NCBI GenBank assembly: GCA_025765615.1
Contig: JAIVFJ010000031.1
Coordinates: 248,001-312,000, forward strand
Direction: 5' to 3'
Source of the DNA: Zopfochytrium polystomum
Taxonomy: Eukaryota > Chytridiomycota > Chytridiomycetes > Chytridiales > Chytridiaceae
DNA length: 64,000 nt
Of this stretch, positions 44,787-56,800 are shown one piece after another. How positions within the stretch are numbered: position 1 is the stretch's first letter; every line of letters begins with the position of its first letter. The notes under the pieces were generated by a model. That model made no database searches. It saw nothing but the letters and a program-made list of their open reading frames with translations, and was not told the DNA's origin. The position numbers and the translations under genes were made by a program.

Positions 44787-45652
44787 CCAAGGCTACCACA
44801 TCTTCAAAGACTCGCTGCTTTCCGTGTGCTCGGCGAACAATAACTTGGTTCAACGATCACAGAGCAACACCTGACGAAAAAGCAGAAACGACACCGAGAG
44901 TTCTATGATCGATTGGACCGCTTCAATCGAGACTTCGCAGAGAAGAAAGAGCGGTTGGTCTTCTCACCGTTGTTGCGCTATCTAAACATCGATGCTGCAG
45001 AGTGTACGTGGACAAGCTTACCCGTTTCAGGCGGGAGATTGCCGAAATTCAACAGGGCAAGTCTCACTACTGCAAAAGATAAGCGTCTTAGCTCGCCTTT
45101 CAGGAACGCACCAGGAATTTAGAGATCGCGTAAGCTTGCTGGAGATGGAAAGGGAGAGAGCGATCATGTTGGCAAGGTCCTTCAGTGAATACCAATGGGA
45201 TTGCGCTAGCAATGCCTATCGGTCGGAAGCGGAGGCAGCTCAACAAGAGTATGAGGTTCGCCATCACATTTTCCGTTTCCTTCAGTGTCATTCATGCCGC
45301 CAAACGAACTCGCGTCTTGCAACAGGCTGAGCGACGGCTGCTTCTTGAAAAGGTCCTTTCGGGAATTGAGGAACGGCGCAAGAGGCTTCGAGAAGACCGT
45401 GAGAGCACCGACTTCAGCTCAGGTACGTGAGACACATTTACCGTGAGAAGCGCGCAGTACTTAAACGAAACTTTCGAAGTAGAACCAGATCCGAAAGTTG
45501 GCATACGAAAGGGACCAAAGCGGGACGCCCAACGAGTACCAGATGGCAAGGACAAAAAGCGCTCGAAAATTCCGTTGATTACTTCCCTCAAAGAATCAGA
45601 GATGATGGAGGATTTGCTTGTGTTGCGGAGCACTCGGCCGACTTATCGGTAG
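44678..45652 (+). CDS. SDS3: Sds3/BRMS1-like subunit of the Sin3-Rpd3 deacetylase complex
   Basis: Scaffold subunit of a histone deacetylase co-repressor. A 16-nt first exon (MMKVE) is followed by an intron at 44694-44862 that contains a GA microsatellite. Then come QKRHREFYDRLDRF, VYVDKLTRFRREIAEIQQG, THQEFRDRVSLLEMERERA, EAAQQEYE and AERRLLLEKVLSGIEERRKR, the Sds3 coiled-coil pattern (FY...L...L..GTHPEF...L.E.E). One intron (45057-45103) has a GC donor (GCAAGT) instead of GT. The C-terminal KRSKIPLITSLKESEMMEDL matches the animal Sds3 LNYLL..EQIMEDL region but lies in the +1 frame relative to the preceding exon; the shift falls at 45499 or at a second TGG near 45541. The gene ends about 100 bp before the convergent WDR83 stop. 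Confidence 0.83.
44757..44784. repeat. GA microsatellite in Sds3 intron 1
   Basis: About thirteen GA units in a row. They sit inside the first intron of the Sds3 gene, so length change should not affect the protein. Confidence 0.9.
45057..45103 (+). other. GC-AG intron in Sds3
   Basis: Donor GCAAGT and acceptor CTTTCAG, 47 nt. Removing it joins EIAEIQQG to THQEF, the most conserved turn of the Sds3 domain, in frame. No GT donor nearby gives the same join. Confidence 0.75.
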
Positions 45653-45752
45653 ACTACTTCTTCTCTCCAAACTTTCATCCATTTCCCTTTTTCGGGACCG
45701 GTGTACGATATTTTATTGAAGCAAACATACATTACAATTATCTGGTCGAGCC

Positions 45753-46896
45753 TCACGCTCCGAACACTTTAACCATTCCATCCGTCGAAGTAGATATCAA
45801 TATATCCTCTTTCGGGTGATACGCGACGCACGTCACCAGTTTGCTATGCGCCTGTATACTCTGCAATAGAGACCCCTGTTTGTCGTGAAATCAGTGGCTC
45901 AGCAAAGGAAATAGAGCGATGAGCACCTCCACTAAATCCCAATAGCATATTCGCCCATCTTCGCTCCCGCTGATGACATATGCATCACTTGACGTTAGGG
46001 TCGCTGTGATCTTGTACGACGTGTTTGTGTGCCCCTTGTACCTGATTAAACCATTAGCACAAAGAATTACAGTTCACCTCAACCGTACTCTGCCAGCAGT
46101 TCTCCGTTTTCGATGTCAAAAAGTCTCAAAGTGCTGTCCAAGCTGCTCGCCAGGACGCAGTTTTTGTCGTTCGAAAGAACCGCCGACGTAACTGGATCTG
46201 TGGATGGACGAAATAAGAAAGTGCACGGCCCTCTGTGAATTTTACTCAACGGCCGACGTTGTCCGCTGTGCATTTTCCCAGCCTGATATCGTATAAGCGG
46301 AAATGACCGTCGACTGATCCCGCCACAATCTGATGATCTACAACTTGGATCGATGTCACGCTATCTTTCGATTCGTTTAAAACCTGAATGGGCGCGCGGT
46401 CTTGGGAGCTGTCCTCGATGAGTTTCGCGCCTACGGAAGGTGTCAAACGTACCGACAGTCCCAAAACCGCACTGTTGCGTCGTATGATCCAGTGACTATT
46501 ACTGTCGCGTCCTTGTTGAATGCAACACCATTGATTCGAGCGGTGTGCCCTGTGAATCGACGAATCACACGACCAGTGCTAACATCCCACAAAAGGGCAG
46601 CACGATCGCCCCCGACAGAGGCGAATTTCGCATTATCTAGTGCACTTTAATGGAGTCGGTTAGAGTGTGGTGGGAATCGGGTGCTCTGCGCCGCACATGT
46701 CGATATCCAAGACTTCGTAGCCGTGCCCCGTGTATGTTTTTATGCATAGACCTGTAACGGGGTTCCACAGTTTGATGAGCTTATCACTGCCGCCAGTGGC
46801 CGCGTAGGATCCCGTCGAGTTGAAAACGGCAACGTTGACAGCGCCAGTGTGTCCGCGGAGTGTCCGGAGCTCGTTCGTGGGCAGAGGCTCGGCCAT
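45753..46896 (-). CDS. WD40 scaffold protein WDR83/MORG1
   Basis: Seven-bladed WD40 protein that in animals scaffolds ERK signalling and takes part in splicing. Blades in order: LRTLRGHTGAVNVAVF...LIKLWNPVTG, TYTGHGYEVLDI...DRAALLWDVSTG, FTGHTARINGVAFN...VRFWDCRSQDRAPIQVL, VTSIQVVDHQIVAGSVDGHF, SAVLSNDKNCVLASSLDSTLRLFD, EYKGHTNTSYKI...SEDGRICYWDL, and a last blade ending VKVFGA. The PIQVL and HGYEVLD motifs are diagnostic. Introns of 44 nt and above join in frame, and none needs a frame change. It diverges from the oxygenase gene, with 69 bp between start codons. Two ERK-like (Slt2) kinases lie in the same window, but no functional link is shown. Confidence 0.94.
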
Positions 46897-46965
46897 GCGC
46901 GAAATCTCGTGGAAAATCGTCCGACGACTTGTCGTCTTTCATGTATTTATTTTGTCTGGCTCACT

Positions 46966-48362
46966 ATGACGCAGCTTCGCCTTCCCATCATTGATATATC
47001 GCCCTTTGTGGAAGAGTTCGAGCGCAAGCGGACTGGCGAAAACGGTGACGACGGCACCGATGGTGATTTCGCGGCGAAGAAGGCACAAGTCGCTCGAGAA
47101 GTGGATTCAGCTTGCCGAAACTACGGGTTCTTCTACCTCAAAGGACATGGCATGTCGGCAGAGCAGATGATCGGGATGAGGGAGATCGTTCGGGAATTCT
47201 TTCAGCTGCCCGACCAAGGTACGATCGCTTTTGGGCTCTTCGTTCTCACAACCTCTCTCGTTGTCAGAGAAGCGTGCCATATCCATATCGGAAGACTCAG
47301 TGCGCGGTTACCAGAAGGTTTGTTGGGTTATTGCGACATTAAAGGAACCCTTACATCTCCTTGTCATCGCTAGCTCGGCCAAAACGTCACTCAACAGCGA
47401 AAGGACTGGCACGAAGCGATTGGTACGGTTGCTGGCTTATTGCTATGAAGACTGACCAAGACCCTTTACTATAGACCTGTACTCGCCGATCACGTCCGAC
47501 CATCCTATTCATGAGATTACGAGCAGTCCGCTGCTTAAGGGGGAGAATCAATACCCGCCTCGACCAGCTGGTTTCAAGGAACGCGTTGAGGCGTATGTTG
47601 CCAAATGCCGAGATATAGGCATGTTGACCATGCGGGCGATAGCATTAGGCCTCGGGCTGGAGGAAACATCATTTGACAAACTGAATGACAACAGCTTCTG
47701 GTCATTCCGACTCATTGGTTATCCGCCTTTGAGTGAAGGAACAGTGCTCGATTCGGAGGTCGGCGTAAGCTGTGGAGAGCACTCAGGTATATTGCTATCG
47801 CCTCCTTATGATTTGTGCTCTTACGCGCGTTTGTGGTTACGCATTAGACTACGGGTGCCTGACGGTATGAAAACCAAACTGCCAACTGCCGCGCGGCGAG
47901 CCATTGACCACCCTTTCGGGAACACTCAGATATTAAATCAGGATGAGACCACTGGAGCGTTGCAAGTCAAGGCGAAGTCTGGGGAGTGGATCGACGCAAA
48001 CCCAGTGGACGAAGCATTCGTCGTGAATATTGGAGACATGGTTAATGTAAGTTTCATTGCAAGTCGCAGGTATCCTACTTACGCCATTATTCACAAGGTA
48101 TGGACAAATAATATATATCAAGCCACTCGGCACCGAGTAATTCATCAGGTAAGCCAAGCACTGCCCTAATGGAAACTGAATGCTCGCAAAGAAAAACAAC
48201 TTTCGGGTGAGCGTGCCTTTCTTTTTCGAGCCGAACGCCGACACGGTGGTGAGCCCTTTCCCGTCATGCATTGCGGAGACGGGCGGTGTGCCCCACTTTG
48301 AGGACGTTGTGTATGGGTTACACTTGATGAGCAAGGTCTCAAACAACTTTGGAAAGTACTGA
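46966..48362 (+). CDS. 2-oxoglutarate/Fe(II)-dependent oxygenase (isopenicillin-N-synthase-like)
   Basis: Non-heme iron oxygenase of the IPNS/DAO superfamily. The N-terminus LPIIDISPFVEEF and CRNYGFFYLKGHGM are the standard DIOX_N start. The 2OG core has EHSDYGCLTIL (His and Asp iron ligands), VNIGDMV, HRVIHQ (second His) and FRVSVPFFFEPNAD (Arg that binds 2-oxoglutarate). Eight or so exons join cleanly to a stop at 48360. The substrate is unknown; in fungi such enzymes act in secondary metabolism or in thymine-7-hydroxylase-like reactions. It stands alone, with no biosynthetic cluster around it. Its stop is only 54 bp before the Mo25 start. Confidence 0.92.
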
Positions 48363-48416
48363 CCGCCGGAGGTGTCGGACTTTCAAAAAAAAAGGAGTAA
48401 AATTGATCTGAAAAAG

Positions 48417-50057
48417 ATGATCCGCCCATTCCAGTTTGGCAAGCCGAAGCAGAAGTCGCCCGCCGATTTGGTCAGAGCGACAAGGGACCTCGTGAGCAAA
48501 CTGGAAGCAAGTGGACCGATTGACAGGAAGAAGGTATGCTGGTTAGGAGTGGGGATGGAGGCAGATCGGCCTCGACGAATCGGCAGCTCCATTTGCATGC
48601 ATGTCAATCGAGGCCGTCGATTGGTCAAGATGGGGCTTAGTTGCCTGGTGCCACATTTGAGCCCCCGATCCTGGCATAAACGACGATCCCACGCATCACC
48701 CTCCGCCGGCGTCAAACGCCTGCATGTTGTCCGAACGAAAGTCTGATCAGAATCGCAGGCCAATGACGAGATTTCAAAGAACCTCGCATCCATGAAGGTC
48801 ATTCTCTACGGCGATGGAGGTTTGCTCGGCTGGGTCTTTGGCCTCAGCGTTGCTCACCGGTGTGCATTCTCCAGAAAACGACCCTTCTCCCGAACAAGTT
48901 ACACAGCTTTACCATGAGATCCACAACAGCGACATCCTCCCGCTACTGGTGCAGCAGATTGCCAAGCTGGAGTTTGAAGTGGGTTGAGTGACAAAAGGAG
49001 GAGCGCTTTGCCTCATGTTCCGTTTTCCCAGGCGAAAAAGGATGTGGCCCAGATATTCACAAACCTTCTACGCCGTCAAGTCGGGACGAGGTTTCCAATC
49101 GCTGAATACATTGCTGGTAGACCGGCAATTTTGTTCAACTTGACGAGCGCGTGAGTGATTTCTTGAGGAGTAACCGCACTCACACCTTTGTCCTCAAATT
49201 AGCTACGACACTCAGGAAATTGCGCTGAACTGTGGAATGATTTTGAGGGATTGCATACGGCACGAGGTGCTCGCAAAGACGGTTCTGGAGTCGGATCATT
49301 TTTGGAGATTTTTCGGATACGTCGAGCTGCCGACTTTCGACGTTTCCTCCGATGCTTTTGCGACCTTCAAGGTACCGACATCATCTGAGTCTAAGCGGAT
49401 TCTTAGTCTTTTTAGGACTTGTTGACGAAGCACAAAGGCATTGTATCTGTCTTTTTGGAGCGTAACTATGACAAGGTGCGTCATGGTGTCAGAAGACTTC
49501 AACATCTAAGCTACAGTTTTAGTTCTTCGAGCATTACACACTACTCTTGAACTCGGAAAACTATGTAACGAAGCGACAGTCACTAAAGGTATAAATGAAC
49601 ATCGGAAACGAATTTTCTAACGCCACAATCGAGCTTCTTGGAGAGCTTTTGCTTGATCGGTCGAATTACAATGTTATGACCAAGTATATTGCAAACGTGG
49701 AGAACTTGAAGCTCATGATGAATCTTCTGAGAGATAGGAGCAAAAATATCCAGTTCGAGGCCTTCCACGTCTTCAAGGCAAGTGTTTTCCCTTATTGTCC
49801 CTCCACCCTTTACTAAACAAACATTGCTCCTGGAATGAATAGGTTTTTGTAGCAAACCCACATAAAGCAAAGCCAATATCAGAACTGCTCCTTCGGAACA
49901 AAGAAAAGCTTCTTCAATTTCTCGGCAGCTTTCACAACGATCGGAATGGTATGGTTCCGTTAAACAAGTCGTAATACTAACGAAAGGTTGAGATGACGAG
50001 CAGTTCATCGATGAGAAGAAGTTTCTCATCAACTCGATTCAAGATCTCGGCGCCTAA
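48417..50057 (+). CDS. Mo25/CAB39-like scaffold protein (Hym1-like)
   Basis: Armadillo-type scaffold that activates Ste20/MST-family kinases and, in fungi, acts in the RAM morphogenesis network. Start chosen at [14 protein letters not shown], matching the usual MPLFGK..KSP opening. Further motifs: [63 protein letters not shown] split by an intron, [38 protein letters not shown] and [11 protein letters not shown]. About ten exons join in frame to the end SIQDLGA, giving about 330 residues, normal for the family. No frame change. Confidence 0.96.
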
Positions 50058-50524
50058 AGGGGGAAATAATGCCATACAGCGAAATCGTGTATTTCTACTC
50101 ATTGTTTGACGCCTGGGAGGCGCTTTCCTTTCTGTTACTTCCAGCATCTCAGCCATCTCCGCCAGTTTCTCGGCTTTGGGCGGCCCAAGTGAATATCTAC
50201 GTTAATGGGGGGGGAGGGAAACAACTGCTTGTGTGGATGGAGGTAGGGTGGATGTGAAGTATGTACTGGAAGCAGGGGAGTGGGTGCCCTTAAAATCTTT
50301 GGGCAAACAATCAACTGCTGGAATGGGCTGATTGGATGAGAGAGCGAAGGGCCCAAAATTTTCTCAATCCACGCACACACACTCCACACAAGCTCGTTGC
50401 TCGTTGATTTTTCGCTTTTTTGGAGAAATAAATCCATCCCACAACCACCACCACAACAGCAACTCCACCAGCCGTCTTCGTCTGCTTTCCTGTCTCGCAT
50501 CCCCACACCCCCATCCTCATCAAC

Positions 50525-51441
50525 ATGTCGTGGCAAGCGTACGTCGACAACAACTTGGTCGGAACCGGAAAGGTGATGCATGCGCCTTGGAGTTTTTGGC
50601 CTTATTTGCCGTTTTCTCGCGTGCCGTCGCACCTTTCATCGTGGACCATGCGATCCTGGATTTTGCGTGCGCACGCGTCTTGGGCACAGTCTGGGCAACT
50701 GTGCCGACGCGTGGGGCATGGCCCCAGTTGTGCGCAGCTTATGCCAGATGCGGCCATCCTTCGTCAGCAAGACGATCGAATGTGCATCCTTTGGCGTCGT
50801 CAGTCTCTCCCTTGCGGGTGGCTCAGGGCCTCATAGGGATGGATGATGGAAGCTGCAGTTTGACAAAGGAATTAGTTTCTAATCCGCTCAATTTATACAG
50901 ATCACCAAGGCTGCCATCTACGGCCAGGACGGCACCCCGTGGGCCATCTCTGCAGGGTTCTCTGTGAGTCAACCTTCTTTCTCAACTGAAAGCAAACGTA
51001 GTGCTGATTCCCAATTTCAGGTCTCACCGCAAGAGGTCACTGCCCTCATCGGTGGCTTCACCGACCCCTCTGCTCTTCGCGCTGGCGGTCTGCACATCTC
51101 GGGTGTCAAGTACTTCACTCTCCGGGCAGACGACCGCAGCATCTACGGAAAGCAGGTTTGTTTTGTCTTGCGGCGCTGACACGTGCGCAGCACTAGCTAA
51201 CTGGTCGCTCTTCATTCCCAAACCTAGGGCGCCAGCGGCGCCATCTGCGTCAAGACAAAGCAAGCCGTCCTTGTCGCTCTCTACGCAGAGCCAACGCAGC
51301 CTGGGGAAGCCACCAAGACCGTCGAGGCTCTCGCTGACTACCTGATTAGCGTGAACTACGTACGTTGCATTCATCTCATTTTATCTTAAACTTTGCGTAT
51401 GTTGGCTACCAACTGATCCTTTTACGACTGTCGATAGTAAG
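50525..51441 (+). CDS. Profilin
   Basis: Actin-monomer and poly-proline binding protein. Exons encode [93 protein letters not shown] and [14 protein letters not shown]. The length, about 126 residues, and the N- and C-terminal helices are typical. The last coding codon TAC is followed directly by a donor, and the stop TAA (51439-51441) follows the acceptor TAG, so the final exon appears to begin with the stop codon. The first intron, about 330 nt, is long for this window. Confidence 0.95.
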
Positions 51442-52323
51442 TAACCAGGTTATATTTGTTTCGTTTGTCGCTGCGATATTCTTGGTTATGATGATCAGAC
51501 ACCCTCAAAACATTGCTTTGTTTTAGTCTCTTTTCTGTACTGTTTGGTCCATGACGGCGATGACGCATTTGTTTACTCTTGGTACAGCGCCCCCACCCGC
51601 TCGTGTCTCGATCCAAGCAGTGACCACAGCGTGCAGCCGCAAGAGAAAATAAAGTGAAAGTTGAGATTCGGCGAGACGTGACCAGTGGAACCGCGGCGCG
51701 AACGGAAACGGTAACAGTGCGGCTCACATCCGGGGGTCGAGCACTTTCCCCATGCCTGCACGCTTCCTGACTGCATCATTGCACCTGAAGCCTCAGTCAC
51801 CACCTCGAACCCTCACGCCATATAAAACAGGATCCAGCTGATGTTGGAACCGCCAATGCCAGCGCCTGGATCTGGTATCTGTTGTGGCACACGTGGAAGA
51901 TTTGTGCCACAAATCTGTCGTGGTAGGTCTTTCGACTTCTCATGTTCAGGATACCCGCTGAGCTCTGCTTGAGCAACAACTCCACCCCATTTGTGCCGGG
52001 TCGCGACGGCGCCTCTGATGCAATACTATGTCTTTCATTCAATTTTTATTACAGCAATCCACCGAGAACGTTGCACGCTAAAAACTTTGAAACAGAGCAA
52101 TATTCTCGTGGATTGCAGTAAGTCAATGGAGACTTCTAGTAACGTATACTCGGAATTAAACATGAGCAAACTATAATACAAATTGTCGGTATGGCGAGTC
52201 GGAGCAGCCAATGCGCCTGAGCTCACAATTTGACGACCAGACTAATTACTTCTGGGCATTCGTTTGATTTTGTCATTTCTTTGAGCGTTTGCACATGCTT
52301 CAATGGAAAAATGCGGTTTGATT

Positions 52324-52773
52324 TCAAGAGTGTGCTTCTGCTTTGGGTGTTGAAAAAACCTGTCTTCCGTTTATCCATTCAAGGGTTTTAGCCAGCGCGC
52401 ATCCAACTCTCGCCGGAATAAAATAAGGTAAGTTGGGTCCGCAGTACTCCTTCATCCGCCGGTGGTAAGAGCAGGGAGTTGGCAGCGTACCCCGGTACTT
52501 TTTAAAAAATGCATCCACTACCACGGATATGAGGTCAATTGCGAAGTCCTTGGCTTCCTTCAAGTTACTTTCCGCAAAGGTGCGGTAAGAAGGTTTAAAT
52601 GGCTGAGAAGCGATTCGTCTGGTGCGACTTCTGTCTAGATTATTCGTGACGAAAAATGGTTTCAAACGCCAGGCCGTGACTGGCAAGAGAACAAGTGGTT
52701 GCAACGATTGCAGTGAAAGTTGGTTTGCGGTCATTGTCGTCTGCAAGGCGGGTGTTCTTTGAATAGAGATCAA
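52324..52773 (-). CDS. Hypothetical ORF, 149 codons
   Basis: An uninterrupted frame with a mixed, protein-like composition (KEAKDFAIDLISVVVDAFFKK; HRRMKEYCGPNLPYF). I do not recognise a family. It overlaps the 5' end of the opposite ORF at 52772, so at most one of the two starts is likely to be right. It could be a chance ORF. Confidence 0.25.
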   Translation of the reverse strand: MISIQRTPALQTTMTANQLSLQSLQPLVLLPVTAWRLKPFFVTNNLDRSRTRRIASQPFKPSYRTFAESNLKEAKDFAIDLISVVVDAFFKKYRGTLPTPCSYHRRMKEYCGPNLPYFIPARVGCALAKTLEWINGRQVFSTPKAEAHS

Positions 52774-52780
52774 AAAAGCT

Positions 52781-53160
52781 CCATGAGGACGGAACTTTTT
52801 GATCTGATGATACCCCTCTCGGGAATATCAGGAGCATACGCAATGTTTAAGGTAAAACAAAGGTTTATTGGTCGTCGCACTGTCACGTTGGTGAATTCGC
52901 TTCTCCAGCTCCCATACGATCAAGTGACGCCAAAGATTGGTGCAGCTCCAGCCTCCTTGATTGTCGCCTGTGAGTATTGCCTGCTGCAACGTATCCAGCA
53001 AGGCACAGATTGCAATTTGGTTCTGGTCAACCTGAGAGATTGCCTAGACTGCACTTGCGAGTTGTGCTCGACAGACTTAAGTCACGTGTTGAGTGGAGTG
53101 CGGACGGAAATTAACATGGCTGTGGGGCCAACAGAGTATGATGGTTGCGTGGAAGGATGA
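52781..53160 (+). CDS. Hypothetical ORF, about 126 codons from an internal ATG
   Basis: Starts at MRTELFDLMIPLSG and has a cysteine-rich stretch (CLDCTCELC). No family is recognised and no splice partner is obvious. It is listed because it is one of the few long frames in this gap; it may be spurious. Confidence 0.2.
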
Positions 53161-53880
53161 TGGACGGTCGAGCTCGAAGGTATATTACATTAGACTGACG
53201 CTGTGAGGTTGTGGCGTCACTCGTCTGGACGCCACACACAAAAAAATCAAACAAAAACAACGGAAGAGGGGTTGCTCTGGACAGGTTTGTTCGAACACAC
53301 CCCACCCCACACCCCCCACACCCCGCACCCGCAACTCCTCGTTCTCGCAGCGGGACCAGCGCTCGACAGCCTCGACGATGTCACTTGTACGGAGAAGAAG
53401 CCACGGGCAGCGGACGGTTGGATCCCAATAACCCGTCACGCCCGCATCGCGCAACTAATCCGTACGCAGCGGCAACGACGATCGGGACGGTGGGCCCGGG
53501 GTGAGGCCATTTTGCATTTAAAGAACACATCCTTTCTCCGATCTTAGTGTTTAAGTCTCTTATGCGTCTAAGCTTTCCTCGCGTTGGTAAAGCGCAACGC
53601 GTTCGCCTGCGACCAAACCTCAGCCAAATATGAACACTGGTCGACGACACAACTGCTGCATCCTGAAATGAGAACGACCACGCGCGGGATTCTTGTATTG
53701 GAGGAGACGTCATTGCACTGACTAACCCAACATTTCTGAAAGATCGAGACCCTCGTTGAAAACCCTTATTCCAATCTAGGTACGACCTTTTTAACAATTC
53801 CCGTTCCTTTCCGAAAACCCATAGACTTTGGCGAGTAAAGCCAGTCGGCCGTTTGGTTCAAACACTCGGTTGCCTTCAGA

Positions 53881-56800
53881 ATGCCCTTCCTCCCCAAGGC
53901 TCTCACGAAGCGGGAGCAGATCGGCTCCTCTCTTATTCGGCGCTTTGACTGTGAGCAGCGTCTTCCTATTTCGTGACAGAAGCTCACCAATCTTTAGTCC
54001 CTTTAAGATCGCGAGTGACAAGATTTTATAGCTCAGAACTTGACGTGTTTCACTCGACGTCCGATGGTCCTCCTGTGGCCCTGGATTATAGCAATGGTTC
54101 TAATGAATGTACAGCAGTATCCAAGCAGAACGCTTATATTTGTTTCACAAAAGGACACAATGGCGGCAAATTATTGGCTATCGCCGATTTGGAGGGAAAC
54201 GTGGGCATCATCGATACCCTCCAGGACAACCGCCAGGAAGCAGGTTTGGACAACTTCGACTGAACGTCCGCAAAAACTCACTCCTTTTTTTTTCTCAGAG
54301 CTATCCAGATATGGCTGGTCGGCACATCGTAACTCAATATTTGATGTATTGTGGTGTCTTGATGACCAATTTATTGTGGGTTCTGCATCTGCCAAGAACG
54401 AACCTAATAATTGAGAAGGTTACAACTTCTGGAGATCAAACGGCTCGATTGTGGGATGTCACAACGAAAGAACGCATTTGTGATTTTCGTGGCCATACGG
54501 GTACTATCAAAGGAGTGACATTTCTAAGAGAAGAGCCAAGTACTGAACTCTGATTCGAGGAAGCACACGAATTGCTAACCGGAGCCGTAATTCTCAGACA
54601 TGTTCGCAACAGGATCGCGCGATGGCTGCATCAAAGTCTGGGATGTTCGATGCACTGGAACTGTAGACGAGAGCGAAGGTTTTTGCAACTAACCACGCAA
54701 TGACGTACTAACTGTTTCTAGTTTACTGCCAAAAGGCAATCGCAACCATTGAACGTGCTCATTCCATTCAGGGGCCATCTTTTTCACAAGCGAAGCCGAA
54801 AAAGGTTGTGGTTGGTTGCCTTATTGCGCTTACAAGTTGAGCCAGACATCGGCAATTGGAGCAGTGACCGGCGTTCAATTCATCAATTCGCGTACTATAG
54901 CCTCGGCTGGCGCCACTGATGGGTGCGGTATTCTTCCCGCCGCCCAAACCGTCTCCGCTTCTGCGTTCTGATAGTCTTCTTGTCCTACTTAAACCAATCT
55001 TAGGCTCATCAAGCTTTGGGATTTCCGCAAGTTTACTGCCAACTCCAAAGCCCAAGAGCTTGAGAAGTCCGCTTTAAAGGCCACCCGTCCACATGGCATG
55101 TAGCAGCGTCACCGTGAACGTTCGTGTTTGATTGACTCTTCGACCAGGACTGTCTTCATTGGCAATCGACTCCGGGCGGGACTTCCTCTACGCACCCTCA
55201 ACCGACAACACGTATGCCGACTTGATTATGAAGTGAACAGCTCACCATAATGCAGCATCCACGAATACTCTGTACATTTTCTGGGAGAGCCGACTAGAAC
55301 CTTCAAAGCTCCGGGGTTCTCGGTTGAAAACTTTTTCATTCGAGCCTCAATCAGTCCTGACGGCAATTTTCTTGCGTCTGGGTCGTTTGACGGCGGGGTC
55401 TACGTGTGGCAGATTTCCTCCAGTGGAGCTTCCACAGAGATTTGGAGCCAGCAACCGCAGATTGTATTGAAAGGGCACGACAAGGAAGTTGGAAGCATCA
55501 GTTGGTGCAAGCAAGACTTCAATCAGGTTGGGTTTCATAAAAGTCTTGGAGGCCGCGGTCATGTTTTAAGCCATTTTACTTCTAAAAGCTCGCAACGTGC
55601 TCTGAGGACGAATCAGTCCGCATATGGAATGTAACCGATCGGGATTTGATTCCTAGCGATGAATGCGAGCCCCAATTTAAGTCGCGGAGAGGTTTCGCTC
55701 ACATTGGCACTGTTCACCCGCCAGATGGTAAACTCGAAATGACTTGGGTTACTGGAAACTAACCAATATCATCAGAAAAAAGCAAGGACGATGCTGTGGC
55801 GGTTCGAAAGAGGCGGCGAAGTGTAAGATCGCTTCCTGGGACGCCAGAACGCAGTCTTCCTTCCAACCAAGAAGAGCGGAATACAACAGAGAAGGAGAAT
55901 GTTGCGCCATTACCCAAGCAGCCGGAAAAAGGCAATCCTGGTTTGATCTCTTCGTACTTTGAAGGGTTCGAGGTCCAGTCGCATGATTGGTCCACTGGAG
56001 CAGCTCTCAGTGAAGACAAGGAGGAAGCAGAAACCACGCCTTCAGCGAATATAGCTTGCACTTCAACAACCCTTCCATCGACATCGTCAGGCCAGACAGA
56101 CAGGACGGAGTCTAAGCTTTCTTCAGGTCAGAGCTCCCTCCGCAGAATCTCGTCGTCGGCGGGGCCTCGAAAAAACTCTTCTCGAAGCACTGGCACGGCT
56201 ATCGTTCCGTCAGCATCGAATCGACATAAAGGCAGCTCAACTACAAGAGCACCAAAGCGAGTTCGCACTCTGGAGTCATTTTTCGGGAAAGAGAACGACG
56301 AAGCCTGCTCGAAGAGTGTGTCGACTGATGCCGAACAGTCGTCAAACCCAGCGGCGTCGGCTAAGCCTTCGGAAATGACCAACATGGAACGGCGTAAAGA
56401 GTTTCAATACTTACCGCCTACACCCGGCGCAACGTCTCCAATCGAACCGACCCCTGTTGAAGAATCTATCGCCATCGCTTCTTCAGCCGGTCCATTTAGC
56501 GCGGAGGGGCTTCGGGAAGAGGATAAGGAGACTGAGAGTTCTACCGCGCTTCAAGTGGAGGAGCCCGCTTCCGTATTCTTACCAGAAGAGTTGGATGATA
56601 TGTTGAAGTCTTCTCCTCCGAAAGATCTTGAAGTTGAACCCCAAGGTTCGGCAACTTGTTCCCTAACAATATCAACGTGCTGACAAACCACCCCATCAAG
56701 CCGAATCCAGTGGTAAAGGTCAACCATGTGCTCGTCAAGAGAAGGATTATCTGTTTGAAAACAAAGAGAATCTTCTCCCAATCGAATTGGCTGTGGCGAG

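Larger units (their letters stand above)
51442..53880. other. Sparse region between profilin and Cdt2
   Basis: Apart from the two doubtful ORFs listed separately I see no gene. A pyrimidine-rich CCCCACAC block lies at about 53300-53330. The Cdt2 promoter should be at the right end. Confidence 0.45.

Noticed and set aside
44678..44910. Long first-exon frame of Sds3 containing Arg-Glu repeats
   Set aside because: That frame runs through the GA microsatellite and ends in a stop; splicing 44694-44862 joins MMKVE to the conserved domain, so the repeat is intronic.
46395..46460. Apparent frame change in WDR83 between WDCR and APIQVL
   Set aside because: A 44-nt GT-AG intron gives DCRSQDRAPIQVL, matching the family.
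54804..54835. Possible -1 slip in Cdt2
   Set aside because: A 32-nt GT-AG intron is enough to explain it, though it would be the shortest in the window; it is not counted as a slip.
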